Below are positions 8,495 through 17,296 of a stretch of 34,945 nt of DNA, piece after piece. This DNA is from Leptospiraceae bacterium (GTDB taxonomy: Bacteria > Spirochaetota > Leptospiria > Leptospirales > Leptospiraceae). A program made the translations under genes and the position numbers. The notes under the pieces are model-generated. The model made no database searches, was not told the origin of the DNA, and saw nothing but the letters and a program-made list of their open reading frames with translations. Position 1 is the first letter of the stretch; the number at the start of each line of letters is the position of its first letter. The stretch spans positions 1 to 34,945 of the forward strand of contig JANYCR010000200.1 in NCBI GenBank assembly GCA_025360185.1, written 5' to 3'.

Positions 8495-11068
8495 TTGAAC
8501 CTTTTGCTTTGGGCTTGTATAGTCTTGTTGATCCTGCTTTCGATATATTCTGTAGGGCTTTATCTTGGTGTATTTGTATTTCTTAAAGCATCCGTAGGGG
8601 ACAAAGAATTCAATGAGTATCCAGAGGATTCAGTAGCTGTTCTGATTCCTGCTCGCAATGAAGGTGAGGGAACGATGCGTGCAATACGGTCGGTTCTAAG
8701 CCAAGACCACAAGGGGTCACTCGAAATCTATCTCCTTTTGAAAGACCGCTCAGACTCATGTATTCCTCTGCTTGCATTAGCTTATCCGAAAGCCTCTCTT
8801 GTCGATACCAATCATGAGTTAGTCGAACTTGTAAATGCGAACGGACATAAAGTGTCTGTAGCATTCACTGGCGATGACCCCAAAAGCGAAAAATTGAATT
8901 GGATGTCGGCAAAGCTCAGAATAGCATACCTTGCCATTCTCGACAGCGACCACCAAGCAAGTCCCGAATGGATACGATCATCCATTTGCCTGCTTCAGGA
9001 GAAAAAATCTCGAATCATTCAGGCGCGTCGAGGTCCACTTTCAGCTCTCGGATTCTTCCAGTTATGGGATTCCTTGCACCAGCATATTGGTTGTGAATTG
9101 TTTAATACCGCTTTTACCAAGCTAAACCTGTCCCTTTTCTTCACTGGAACTACCGTGGTCATGGACACAGCATTGCTGCAAGAAAACCCTCTGAGTGATT
9201 GCATCACAGAAGATGCTGAATTCAGTTATCGAATTATTCTCAAAGGGGAAAAAATTATCTACAACCCGTATTATGGCTCGATTGAAGAAGTCTCGCCTAA
9301 TATGTACAGCTTCATTTCCCGACGAAGACGGTGGGCGAACGGTCACTCCCATTCATTCTTTAGCCACTTAGGTAATCTATCTTCATCCCCACTATCTTTT
9401 GTGCAGCGGTTACAGTTTATATTCCACGGTATGCATTACATAATCGCATTATTTGTTTTCTTACTACACCTTGATATCGGACTGATTATCATTCAGGGAA
9501 TGTTACCTGTACCACAGATTGCAGCTCTTTTAGCAAGCTTGATTTTAGGTTTGATGATCGCAAGAAAGCAACGTCCTGTTCGTAGTGTTTCTTTTCTTTC
9601 CGAAATTGCAATCATTATCGCTTGGATATTTCCCGCTGTTGTAATTGTGATTAATCTGAGTATGGCTTTCCTTGCGAACAATATATCACAAGCTGCCCTA
9701 CCCATCCCATCTATTCTGCAAGCCTTGGGTCTGGTTAGTCTCTGTGCTCCTTTGGTGGTTCTTATAGTTGGTCTTGCAGGCTTTCGGCAGCTTAGCATCG
9801 GAACTTTTCTTTGGGTTGTCTTGACCTATCCAATTGCGTTTTATCTGGATGTTATGGCTGTCCTAATTGGTCTTGTGGATTTTATCACAAATAGACAGTT
9901 CTGGCATGTCGTGGCACGCTCTCCTCGGCATCCCGTTCCTGCAAAACATAGAACAGAAATACATGCGATTCGTTCTCTGGGAATTAAGGATAGCCTTCGA
10001 ATACTAACGGTTATGCGTGCTTTCCGTGCAGCTCTGAGTCGATCAGTTACTCTCCCAATACTTATTGCTCGTTTATCGCCTTGGCTTTTGCTCCTTGGTC
10101 TTGTCTATATAGGTGTGAACTACACTCCCACTTTGAAAATGCAAGTAGCTCCTGTCGACTGTAAGGTGTTAGATCATGACACGGATCCCTGGATTTTGCA
10201 TCCGCATAAAATTACCGGTTATTGCGAATCTTCAGAGAGCGGCAGAAAACTTGGCTTGTCGAAACGGACAGGCACCTACCTACCCTTACTAACAGATAAC
10301 CTTAATCCTATAGATTCTAAATTTTGGGATAAACTCGACTCAACCCATTTCTGCAATGAAGCCCACTTCAATCCTGGGAATGTAATCCCAATGGCAGAGA
10401 GCGGAGTCAAACTTCAACTGCGTAAGGAATCAAGGGGTGATAGGAAATTCACAGCTGGCTCTATTGCAACCAAAGAAGATGCTGACTCCAAATACCTGTA
10501 TGGGCGATTTGAGGTGGTCATGAAGCCTGTGAAAGCATCGGGAGTCATCACTGCATTTTTCCTCTACCGTTTCGATCCTTGGCAAGAAATCGACGTGGAG
10601 TTTCTAGGTCGAGATACCTCTAAGATTCTCCTAAATGTTTTCTATAACCCAGGTAATGCGGGAGATCTCTACAATTACGGATATAGAGGAACGCCCGTTA
10701 TAGTAAATCTTGGCTTCGACGCCGCAGAGGACTTTCACAAATATGCGATTGAGTGGGACGCCGAAGAAATTCGTTGGTTTGTAGATGATAGACTGATTCA
10801 TCGTCGAAGCTCGGGGGCACCGACACCCATTCCTCATTTGCCTATGCGGTTCTTTCTGAACGTTTGGCCGACATGTAGTAAAGAGCTTGCAGGACCTTTT
10901 ATTCCGACAGAGCTACCAATAGACGCTGAATTCAAATCAGTGTCGATTTACCGATGGAAACCATCCAGCCTACCATGGCTATCCTCTTTCCTAGACAAGA
11001 TATTCCCATTTTCAGGGACGCCTGAGAACTGGAGAGATAAAGCCGAGTGGATTCAGCCTAAAAGGTAA
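8495..11068 (+). CDS. Fusion of GT2 processive glycosyltransferase and GH16 glucanase domain
   Basis: An 857-residue protein starting at TTG 8495, with AAAGGCGG upstream; the frame extends to TTG 8438. After one N-terminal helix comes a GT2 catalytic domain: IPARNEG (51-57), DSD (150-152, sugar-nucleotide/metal binding), TED (238-240, catalytic base) and RRRRW (276-280, the Q/RxxRW acceptor-site motif of processive synthases). Four to six membrane helices follow (about 310-460), then another near 530. From about residue 610 to 821 lies a GH16 jelly-roll domain whose signature WQEIDVEFLG carries the E-I-D-x-E catalytic core (Glu698 nucleophile, Asp700, Glu702 acid/base). The topology suggests the sugar is polymerised at the membrane and then cut or transferred outside. 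The product is probably a beta-glucan, inferred from GH16 specificity. The frame is unbroken across the junction. Confidence 0.85.
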   Translation: MNLLLWACIVLLILLSIYSVGLYLGVFVFLKASVGDKEFNEYPEDSVAVLIPARNEGEGTMRAIRSVLSQDHKGSLEIYLLLKDRSDSCIPLLALAYPKASLVDTNHELVELVNANGHKVSVAFTGDDPKSEKLNWMSAKLRIAYLAILDSDHQASPEWIRSSICLLQEKKSRIIQARRGPLSALGFFQLWDSLHQHIGCELFNTAFTKLNLSLFFTGTTVVMDTALLQENPLSDCITEDAEFSYRIILKGEKIIYNPYYGSIEEVSPNMYSFISRRRRWANGHSHSFFSHLGNLSSSPLSFVQRLQFIFHGMHYIIALFVFLLHLDIGLIIIQGMLPVPQIAALLASLILGLMIARKQRPVRSVSFLSEIAIIIAWIFPAVVIVINLSMAFLANNISQAALPIPSILQALGLVSLCAPLVVLIVGLAGFRQLSIGTFLWVVLTYPIAFYLDVMAVLIGLVDFITNRQFWHVVARSPRHPVPAKHRTEIHAIRSLGIKDSLRILTVMRAFRAALSRSVTLPILIARLSPWLLLLGLVYIGVNYTPTLKMQVAPVDCKVLDHDTDPWILHPHKITGYCESSESGRKLGLSKRTGTYLPLLTDNLNPIDSKFWDKLDSTHFCNEAHFNPGNVIPMAESGVKLQLRKESRGDRKFTAGSIATKEDADSKYLYGRFEVVMKPVKASGVITAFFLYRFDPWQEIDVEFLGRDTSKILLNVFYNPGNAGDLYNYGYRGTPVIVNLGFDAAEDFHKYAIEWDAEEIRWFVDDRLIHRRSSGAPTPIPHLPMRFFLNVWPTCSKELAGPFIPTELPIDAEFKSVSIYRWKPSSLPWLSSFLDKIFPFSGTPENWRDKAEWIQPKR

Positions 11069-11135
11069 TTTAATTAGGATTATAATCATGAAAAAATTGT
11101 AACTACTCAGCATACCTTATTGCCACACTGAAAAA

Positions 11136-12740
11136 TTATTCTGAATGCTCAATACTTGGTTCTACGATCCAAAGTTGGAGATGTAGATCTTCGATCAACA
11201 GTCGAGTGTTAACTTTTTCTTTTTTTTCAAGAGCTTTTCGAAATTGATCTGTTGGACTATAAAGGAAAACCCTCTCGAAATTTCTAGGAAGTTCGTAGTC
11301 CTTTTCCGTCGCCAGAAACTGCATCTTGGTTTCTTCCTTAAGCAAATAACTCAAGGCAATAAGATTTCCAGGATGGTGCCTTTCCTTATTCCCTACAACG
11401 AGAGGGGATTTGGATTCATTGATAATCGTTGCTACTTGAGGAAGGATAAAGCTTATGCCCTTAGTCCAGACTACATTTTGCTTAGAGTTAAGAAAACAAC
11501 TTGCAAAACCAACTCCAATAAGGATAAAAAAAACAGCATTTTGTGTGCGAAGCTTTCCACCTTCAAAATCAGCACCCAAAAGATAGCTAAGTGTGATAAT
11601 AACTCCTATCAGAGAAGGTGCGATGTATCTCGCCGAAACAGAGCGAATTCCACCAAACAAGAGATCGGGCAGTAGAACAAACGAGATAGGGGCGATTATC
11701 AGAAAAAGAACAAGGGCTCCTGTTTTGAATGGGGCGCGCAGTATCAGAAAGACAATTGCTGTGATTACGAGAATAGATGCCAAGCCTACAGCCACAAAAC
11801 TTGTTGTGCCTTGGTAGTCAGGCCAGAAATCTAATATCGTGCGACTAACGTTCAAGGCTAAAATAGAAAGAAGGCTGCTGTTTGGAATGATTATCATTTT
11901 TGACCAAGCCATGGAAATTTGAAATGCCTCCCAACGCAGAGCAAGAGCAAAAGCCCAGGGGGAAAAAAGTATTACACCTAACGATAATGCTACAGCACTC
12001 ATTACAGTGATTTTATTGATTTGAAACTTTTCTCGAAATAGAATGAACACCGCCTGAGAAAGGATCACGGTCGCTGTTGCAAGCGAGGTGTAAAGTGCCA
12101 ATGCAGTGAAAAAAGTACAAAGGGTCCAAGCCCAAAAGATGCGACCTGAAGTAACTGAACCCTGAACCAGTTCAGTCAGACGAATTGCACGCAGTAAAGC
12201 AGCATTCGAAAATAAAATTAGCACGAACCAAAGAGTGTATTCACGAGCTTCCTGGGCATACAAGACGAAAAAGGGGGAGACTGCTATGAGTGCGGTCGCC
12301 GTCCAAGCAATGCGCTCAGATCGGAAAAGTTCACGGCAAAACCAAAATATGGCAGGAAACATCAATAGACTAAAAAGGACGGAAAGCAATCTTAGTGTAG
12401 AGATATCATCACCGAATGTGCGACCCCAGATTCCAGCAAGAAAATAATACAAAGGTGGATGGTGAGGGTCATCTTGTGCTAAACCTTTTAGAATAGCAAG
12501 AGCATCTTTCTGATGAGTGTGGTGGATCGAACGAACAAGATCTACGTCAAGAACTTGCCCGGTATAGAGAACACTGCTCCAATTATCCACTTGTAGCCCT
12601 GCAGAAAATAATCTTGTACCAACTTCATCGTGCCATATCAGTTTTTTATCAAGATGCTCAAAACGAAAGAAAATCCCCAATACAATTGCCAATACGATCC
12701 AAGTGTTGCGAAAAAATGTTGACCTGTTCTTACCTATCAT
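11136..12740 (-). CDS. Family 39-like (GT-C/ArnT-type) membrane glycosyltransferase
   Basis: A 534-residue polytopic membrane protein. I prefer the ATG at 12740 to the TTG at 12746. The first periplasmic loop after helix 1 carries WHDEVGT, with the Asp-Glu pair expected of GT39/PMT-like enzymes. It is followed by DDPHHPPLYYFLAGIW, the H-P-P-L-Y-Y line common to PF13231-type transferases. About eleven hydrophobic segments run to residue ~440, and a small soluble C-terminal domain closes the protein. It is convergent with the GT2-GH16 gene and divergent from the GT9 gene, all within the raised-G+C block. The likely role is transferring a sugar from a polyprenyl phosphate donor to a lipid- or protein-linked acceptor in the periplasm. 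Confidence 0.82.
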   Translation of the reverse strand: MIGKNRSTFFRNTWIVLAIVLGIFFRFEHLDKKLIWHDEVGTRLFSAGLQVDNWSSVLYTGQVLDVDLVRSIHHTHQKDALAILKGLAQDDPHHPPLYYFLAGIWGRTFGDDISTLRLLSVLFSLLMFPAIFWFCRELFRSERIAWTATALIAVSPFFVLYAQEAREYTLWFVLILFSNAALLRAIRLTELVQGSVTSGRIFWAWTLCTFFTALALYTSLATATVILSQAVFILFREKFQINKITVMSAVALSLGVILFSPWAFALALRWEAFQISMAWSKMIIIPNSSLLSILALNVSRTILDFWPDYQGTTSFVAVGLASILVITAIVFLILRAPFKTGALVLFLIIAPISFVLLPDLLFGGIRSVSARYIAPSLIGVIITLSYLLGADFEGGKLRTQNAVFFILIGVGFASCFLNSKQNVVWTKGISFILPQVATIINESKSPLVVGNKERHHPGNLIALSYLLKEETKMQFLATEKDYELPRNFERVFLYSPTDQFRKALEKKEKVNTRLLIEDLHLQLWIVEPSIEHSE

Positions 12741-12911
12741 AACCAAACTATTAAGCAGAATCTAGAGAATTGCTCTAGGCGCAACCCATAATAAATTGAT
12801 TGCATTTTTGCTAAGCAGAGTTTTAATCTGTGTCATGTTGTTGTCCTACTATCTTCCAAATTCATAATATGATTAATGAAATCAATCAAGCGCCTTATAT
12901 GAGAGTTTACT
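12741..12911. promoter_or_regulatory. Divergent intergenic region between GT39-like and GT9 genes
   Basis: This 171-base region must carry the promoters of both divergent genes. The one clear structure is a perfect 6-bp stem, CTAGAG-AATTG-CTCTAG (12762-12778), close to the GT39-like start. I could not identify convincing -35/-10 pairs. Confidence 0.35.
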
Positions 12912-14132
12912 ATGACAGTTGATTTCATGCGTAAACTAGATAAATGGGTAGGAATACCAGCTTGTGCTGCATTATCATTGGTGGATTACATTTCTCAGCC
13001 CTTTGCATCCAGGAAATCTCGTCCCATTAAAAAAATTCTTTTTATCCAGATATCAGAGATGGGATCGAGCATCTCGGCATACAGTTCAATCCTTAAAGCA
13101 CGTGAACTTTTTCCTGGAGTGGAAATTTATTATTTCATATTCCAAGAAATGCAAGAAAGCATTCATCTAATGGGAGCTATTGATCCAGAAAAAGTGTTTA
13201 CGGTTACTTCAAAGTCTTTCATTGGTCTTGCAAAAGGACTGTTAAAGATGGTATGGACTATGCGCAGGCAAAAATTCGATGCGATCCTTGATCTAGAACT
13301 TTTCTCTCGAATGAGTAGTCTGATTGGTTACTTGTTTGGAGCGAGGCGACGGGTCGGTTTCAACCGCTTCCATATGGAAGGTCTCTACCGAGGAAATCTA
13401 CATACACATCGAGTCTTGTACAATCACGTTCGACACATCAGCCATAATTTTCTTTCGCTCGTCTACGCTTTGAAGGAAGACCCTGCTGCACTTCCACTTT
13501 CCAAGGTGTACATTCCGGAAAGCGATATTCATTCGTTGAAGCTTCTGTCAGGAAAGGATGAAAAAAAAGCGTTGCTTACTAAACTTCGTGCGCTATGTCC
13601 ATCCATCTCTCCGAAAACAAAGTTGATACTTTTTAATCCAAATGGAAGTGAGCTGCTTCCCCTTCGACGTTGGCCGATTGAGAACTACATTGAGACTGCC
13701 AAACGCCTATTACAGCACAAAGATTTCTGCGTTATCATTACAGGTGCTCCGTCCGAGATACAAGGTGGGGCGACAATCTGCAATGCAGTACAGAGCGACC
13801 GCTGTGTCAATTTCGTGGGAAAGACGACGCTTCGAGAACTCATCGACTTATATAATATTTCAGACCTTCTTCTGAGTAACGACTCCGGTCCACCCAATTT
13901 CGCATCCCTAACAGATCTCCACACGCTCGTATTTTTTGGTCCAGAGACCCCAATCTGCTACAAACCTCTCGGAAAAAACATCGAAGCGCTTTATGCTAAT
14001 TATCATTGCAGTCCCTGTGTGTCGGCTTACAATCATCGCAAGTCCGCTTGCCGTGATAACAAATGCCTCCAAGCAATAACGGTGGACGAAGTTTATAAGA
14101 GAATTGTTACCGTAGTGAAAGCGAAAGGATAG
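12912..14132 (+). CDS. GT9 family (ADP-heptose:LPS heptosyltransferase-like) glycosyltransferase
   Basis: A 406-residue soluble or peripheral GT-B enzyme. The N-terminal half begins IKKILFIQISEMGSSI, the glycine-turn line of heptosyltransferases. The C-terminal half has ILFNPNGSELLPLRRWP, VIITGAPSE and LLSNDSGPPNFASL, the last matching the family's NDSGPxHxA loop except that the His is replaced by Phe after Asn. The Cys-rich tail HCSPCVSAYNHRKSACRDNKCL also matches the heptosyltransferase C-terminus. It probably adds heptose or a related sugar to an LPS-type core or to the glycan built by its neighbours. The start ATG has no strong ribosome site. It is the last gene of the raised-G+C block, and the next gene is convergent. 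Confidence 0.85.
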   Translation: MTVDFMRKLDKWVGIPACAALSLVDYISQPFASRKSRPIKKILFIQISEMGSSISAYSSILKARELFPGVEIYYFIFQEMQESIHLMGAIDPEKVFTVTSKSFIGLAKGLLKMVWTMRRQKFDAILDLELFSRMSSLIGYLFGARRRVGFNRFHMEGLYRGNLHTHRVLYNHVRHISHNFLSLVYALKEDPAALPLSKVYIPESDIHSLKLLSGKDEKKALLTKLRALCPSISPKTKLILFNPNGSELLPLRRWPIENYIETAKRLLQHKDFCVIITGAPSEIQGGATICNAVQSDRCVNFVGKTTLRELIDLYNISDLLLSNDSGPPNFASLTDLHTLVFFGPETPICYKPLGKNIEALYANYHCSPCVSAYNHRKSACRDNKCLQAITVDEVYKRIVTVVKAKG

Positions 14133-14180
14133 AAACTAGGGAATAACAACCATTAACCATTCCGTATTAACAATTCACCA

Positions 14181-14885
14181 TTATCCCCCATACCCTCCTA
14201 CAAGCTCAGAAAGAAACGTTGGTATCGCAGTCTCAAAAAAAACTTCATTTCCGGTGTATGGATGTTTAAATCGAATAGAAAGAGAATGAAGAGCAAGTCT
14301 CAAGTATTTCTTTTTGTCATCGCCGTATTTTGAATCGCCGACGACGGGATGATGTTCGTCTGCAAAGTGAACTCGGATTTGGTTTTTTCTTCCGGTTAAT
14401 AAGTTGATTTCGACTAGCGAATAATAAAGAGTATCCTTTAAAACTTTATAAGCGGTATGCGATAATTTACCAATCGACTGGTCTTTTGTGGAATACACCA
14501 TGAGAGCTTTGTTTTCGGTTAAATAAGAGCTAATTGTTCCTTCTAGTTTTTCCCAGCGTCCGTGAGTGACTGCTACGTATTTTTTACTCGTAGTATCCCA
14601 GTTGTCCTGTAGATTTAATTTTGCAGATTCTGTTTTAGCAAATACCAATATGCCGGAAGTATCGCGGTCTAGTCTATGAACAATAAAGATTCTATTCTTG
14701 GATTTGAAATTTCCTTTTTTTACATAATCGGTGAGAGAGGCATAGGCGGTTTTTGCTTTTTCTGATTCTGTGGCTATTGTAAGTAAGCCACTAGGTTTAT
14801 TGACAACTAAGATGTCTCTATCCTCATGAATTATTTCTAATCCCTTCGGAAGAAATTTTGTATTGCCCTTTGCATTCTTTGTCAT
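14181..14885 (-). CDS. RluA-family pseudouridine synthase
   Basis: The protein has 234 residues, short because it lacks an N-terminal S4 domain. The diagnostic line is IVHRLDRDTSGILVFAK (about 69-85) with catalytic Asp73. The upstream DILVVNKPSGLLT and downstream LLTGRKNQIRVHFA (R-x-N-Q-I-R-V-H) complete the family pattern. It converts a uridine in rRNA or tRNA to pseudouridine; the target position cannot be read from the sequence. It is AT-rich and looks native, marking the right boundary of the glycan island. It is convergent with the GT9 gene. Confidence 0.92.
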   Translation of the reverse strand: MTKNAKGNTKFLPKGLEIIHEDRDILVVNKPSGLLTIATESEKAKTAYASLTDYVKKGNFKSKNRIFIVHRLDRDTSGILVFAKTESAKLNLQDNWDTTSKKYVAVTHGRWEKLEGTISSYLTENKALMVYSTKDQSIGKLSHTAYKVLKDTLYYSLVEINLLTGRKNQIRVHFADEHHPVVGDSKYGDDKKKYLRLALHSLSIRFKHPYTGNEVFFETAIPTFLSELVGGYGG

Positions 14886-14913
14886 TCTGTAACAATAATT
14901 CTATCAAGTCTAC

Positions 14914-15000
14914 TTACAACCTCTTTTTGTATTCACCACTGGCAACAAGCCAGCTTCCATCTTTTTCTATTGCTTCGATTAATTCATTTACAAATAAAAT
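14914..15000 (-). pseudogene. Possible remnant of a gene 3' end
   Basis: Upstream of the pseudouridine synthase, the minus strand reads FVNELIEAIEKDGSWLV… and ends KKRL-TAA at 14914. This looks like a real protein C-terminus, yet the frame is closed by a stop just upstream (near 15000) and has no start codon. It is best read as the residue of a deleted or displaced gene. The fragment is too short to name and could be chance. Confidence 0.25.
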
Positions 15001-15035
15001 CTAAAAAAATAAATTAGCAACAAAAGGATAAATTC

Positions 15036-15392
15036 ATGTCAAAAGTATTATTACTGTTAGTCGCTAGTTTCTTTACATCTTGTTTATATACTAATATTAA
15101 AACTCCCGGTTGGTATTATTCGCAAAATTATACTGACGTAAAGGGAATGGAAATTGTCGGGAAGTTTTCAGGAGAAGCCTGCGGCGAGTCTTATCTCTGG
15201 GCGATTTACACCGGGGACGAAAGCTTCGATACAGCAGTGTCTAACGCACTTGGAAACAAGGCAGACTTACTCTTCAATGTCCAAACAGATTACTCTACCG
15301 AAAGTTATGTATTTAATTTAAAAATGAAACGATGCACAAAAGTAACAGGCATAGGCGTTAAAATTCCGGGTGGAGTAAAGTCTTCGCGATGA
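15036..15392 (+). CDS. TRL-like family lipoprotein
   Basis: A 118-residue protein with leader MSKVLLLLVASFFTSC (lipobox Cys16). The mature domain starts YTNIKTPG, then has GKFSGEACGESYLWAIYTGDESFDTAVSNA. This matches the G-x-x-x-G-x-A-C/S … x-G-D-x-S-x-x-x-A pattern of the TRL-like family (small bacterial lipoproteins of unknown role). Its stop overlaps the start of the next lipoprotein gene (ATGA), so the two are translationally coupled and may act together at the envelope. AAAGGA upstream of the ATG serves as a ribosome site. Confidence 0.7.
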   Translation: MSKVLLLLVASFFTSCLYTNIKTPGWYYSQNYTDVKGMEIVGKFSGEACGESYLWAIYTGDESFDTAVSNALGNKADLLFNVQTDYSTESYVFNLKMKRCTKVTGIGVKIPGGVKSSR

Positions 15393-15976
15393 GATTTTTA
15401 CTTATCTCTATTCTATTTATTTGCCAATGCCACCTTGGAAAGCAATCACAAGTTTTACTTCGAAAAAATAATCCTATGCCTAATGAAGTAAGACCTACGC
15501 CGGGTAGTGAAGCAACACAAATTACTACAGTGGCTAATGGCAAATTCAGAGATGCCTCTATTCATATAGGCTCTGAAAATTCTATCGTCATGCGAAATTT
15601 TCAGCGGGGCATAGACGCATTTGTCGTAGTAAATATCTCTGCTCTTCCCTCAAAAGATATGCTAAACACAAACCTAGAGGACTTTGATTTAGAAAAGCAT
15701 GAATTTATAGAAGTCATTGGCGAAAGCAAAGGCTGTCAAACGGGTGTTACCCTCTATGTGCCTGTAGGAAAAGGCGATAGTAAATCTTACATACCTGTAA
15801 GCTTTACCTTTTCAAGAAATAGCTTTTATGATGAACTCCGAAAGAAAATGGAAGAAGAAAAAATTATCGCTTTGTTTGATTCGAGATTGGACAAAGAAAG
15901 ACAATCCTATATGTTTGGTTTGTTCAGACGGGAATGCACTAGATTTAGATCCATAGGAATTAGAGAAAAATCCTGA
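15389..15976 (+). CDS. Hypothetical lipoprotein coupled to the TRL-like gene
   Basis: A 195-residue protein with a short leader, MRFLLISILFICQC, giving a lipobox at Cys14 (or Cys12). The mature part is a predicted beta-rich domain with a central KGCQTGVTLYVPVGKG line and a Cys near the C-terminus (RRECTRF), so one disulphide is possible. No family is recognised. The 4-nt overlap with the upstream gene indicates one transcript and probably a shared function. Confidence 0.7.
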   Translation: MRFLLISILFICQCHLGKQSQVLLRKNNPMPNEVRPTPGSEATQITTVANGKFRDASIHIGSENSIVMRNFQRGIDAFVVVNISALPSKDMLNTNLEDFDLEKHEFIEVIGESKGCQTGVTLYVPVGKGDSKSYIPVSFTFSRNSFYDELRKKMEEEKIIALFDSRLDKERQSYMFGLFRRECTRFRSIGIREKS

Positions 15977-16045
15977 CTCATAAAAAAACAATATTGCCAA
16001 ATTTATCCTTCTCTTAAAAACTTGGAAGAGTCACCGGAGAAACAT

Positions 16046-17293
16046 ATGAATAAAACTTTTCTTTTAACTAATTACAGCGGAGAGACAGAACGTCTTTCTT
16101 TTTTTAGATTTACAATTTTACTATTTGCACTGCTTATCAGTTTCACAGGCTTACGCGCAGAAACCCCTCTTCGTGATGTAGTAGTCGTTGGAAACAACTG
16201 GGATGGAACTGCTGATATATTTGATCCTAAAACATTTAAAGTTTTAAAGAGATTAAATATTGTACCGGATAAAGAAGAGCGAATTGCTGAGGCAAATGAA
16301 ACTCTAAAAGGAAAAATTTATTTTTCTCTTATTAAAAAAGTTATCGGGGAAGGAAATGTGCAAATGGTTGACGACATGTTCACTTCAAACGATGGACGGC
16401 TACTCTTTGTTTCCCGCCCGAGCTTTGCCGATGTAATTGCAATGGATGTAAATACCGGCAAGATTGTATGGCGCACAAAAATTGAAGGCTATAGAGCAGA
16501 CCATTCCGCCATTTCTCCTGACGGCAAAACATTCTTAGTCTCTGCATCGACTGCCAAGAAAGTGCAGGCAATTGATACTGCAACCGGTGCTATCAAAGGA
16601 GAATTTGAATCAGGAGACCAACCACATGAAAGTAATTACTCTAAAGATGGAAAGAAAATTTTTCATGCAAGCATTGGAAAAGTTTACGTTCCATTTATCT
16701 CTAGCTTCTTAGATTGGATTAAGGGCAAACGCTATTTTCAAATCGTAGATGCTGATACGATGAAAGTCATAAGGCGCGTAGACATGAAAGAAAAACTAAA
16801 TGAATTTGGAAGACCCTGGGTTGACTCTGCTGTGAGACCAATGGCGATTTCCCCCGATGAGAAATTTGTTTATTTACAAATCTCTTTCTTTCATGGATTC
16901 TTTGAATATGATATTGAGAAAGATAAAATCACCCGCGTTGCCGAACTTCCAATTCCTGAGGAAGTAAGAAAGTTAAACTTTAGCGGATACCAATTAAATT
17001 CCGCTCATCATGGAATTGCAATCAATTCAGAAGGAACAAAACTCTGTGTGGCAGGAACCATGTCTGCTTATGCAGCTATTGTGCACCGCGATAATTTTTC
17101 TTATAAAATAATTCCTGTCGGGCCAAAACCTTATTGGTCTACAGAAAGTGCTGACGGAAAAAATTGCTATGTGTCTGTGAGCGAAGAAGACCGAGTAGCC
17201 GTTATATCATTTGCCGATGAAAAAGAAATTGCAAGTGTTCCAGTTGGTCGTCATCCGCAGCGTGTTCGTAATGGTAAAATGCGTTTAGAGTAA
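16046..17293 (+). CDS. Exported beta-propeller (YVTN/cytochrome D1-like) protein
   Basis: A 415-residue protein. The ATG at 16046 is chosen over TTG 16022 because GGAGA at 16035-16039 is correctly spaced. A leader of about 40 residues ends GLRAETPL, suggesting cleavage by signal peptidase I. The mature protein repeats a propeller unit: [61 protein letters not shown] and [18 protein letters not shown]. Blades with H-x-x-x-x-S-x-D-G-K turns are typical of the YVTN/nitrite-reductase-type superfamily. No heme or quinone-binding motif is visible, so an enzymatic role is not supported. A binding or scaffold role in the periplasm is more likely. The crotonase gene follows after 3 nt, which implies one operon. 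Confidence 0.8.
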   Translation: MNKTFLLTNYSGETERLSFFRFTILLFALLISFTGLRAETPLRDVVVVGNNWDGTADIFDPKTFKVLKRLNIVPDKEERIAEANETLKGKIYFSLIKKVIGEGNVQMVDDMFTSNDGRLLFVSRPSFADVIAMDVNTGKIVWRTKIEGYRADHSAISPDGKTFLVSASTAKKVQAIDTATGAIKGEFESGDQPHESNYSKDGKKIFHASIGKVYVPFISSFLDWIKGKRYFQIVDADTMKVIRRVDMKEKLNEFGRPWVDSAVRPMAISPDEKFVYLQISFFHGFFEYDIEKDKITRVAELPIPEEVRKLNFSGYQLNSAHHGIAINSEGTKLCVAGTMSAYAAIVHRDNFSYKIIPVGPKPYWSTESADGKNCYVSVSEEDRVAVISFADEKEIASVPVGRHPQRVRNGKMRLE

Positions 17294-17296
17294 TAT

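Noticed and set aside
9493-9798. 101-codon minus-strand ORF
   Set aside because: Antisense to the membrane segments of the GT2-GH16 gene; no domain.
11244-11675. 143-codon plus-strand ORF
   Set aside because: It lies wholly within the GT39-like gene on the other strand, which has clear motifs and membrane helices; low-complexity basic product.
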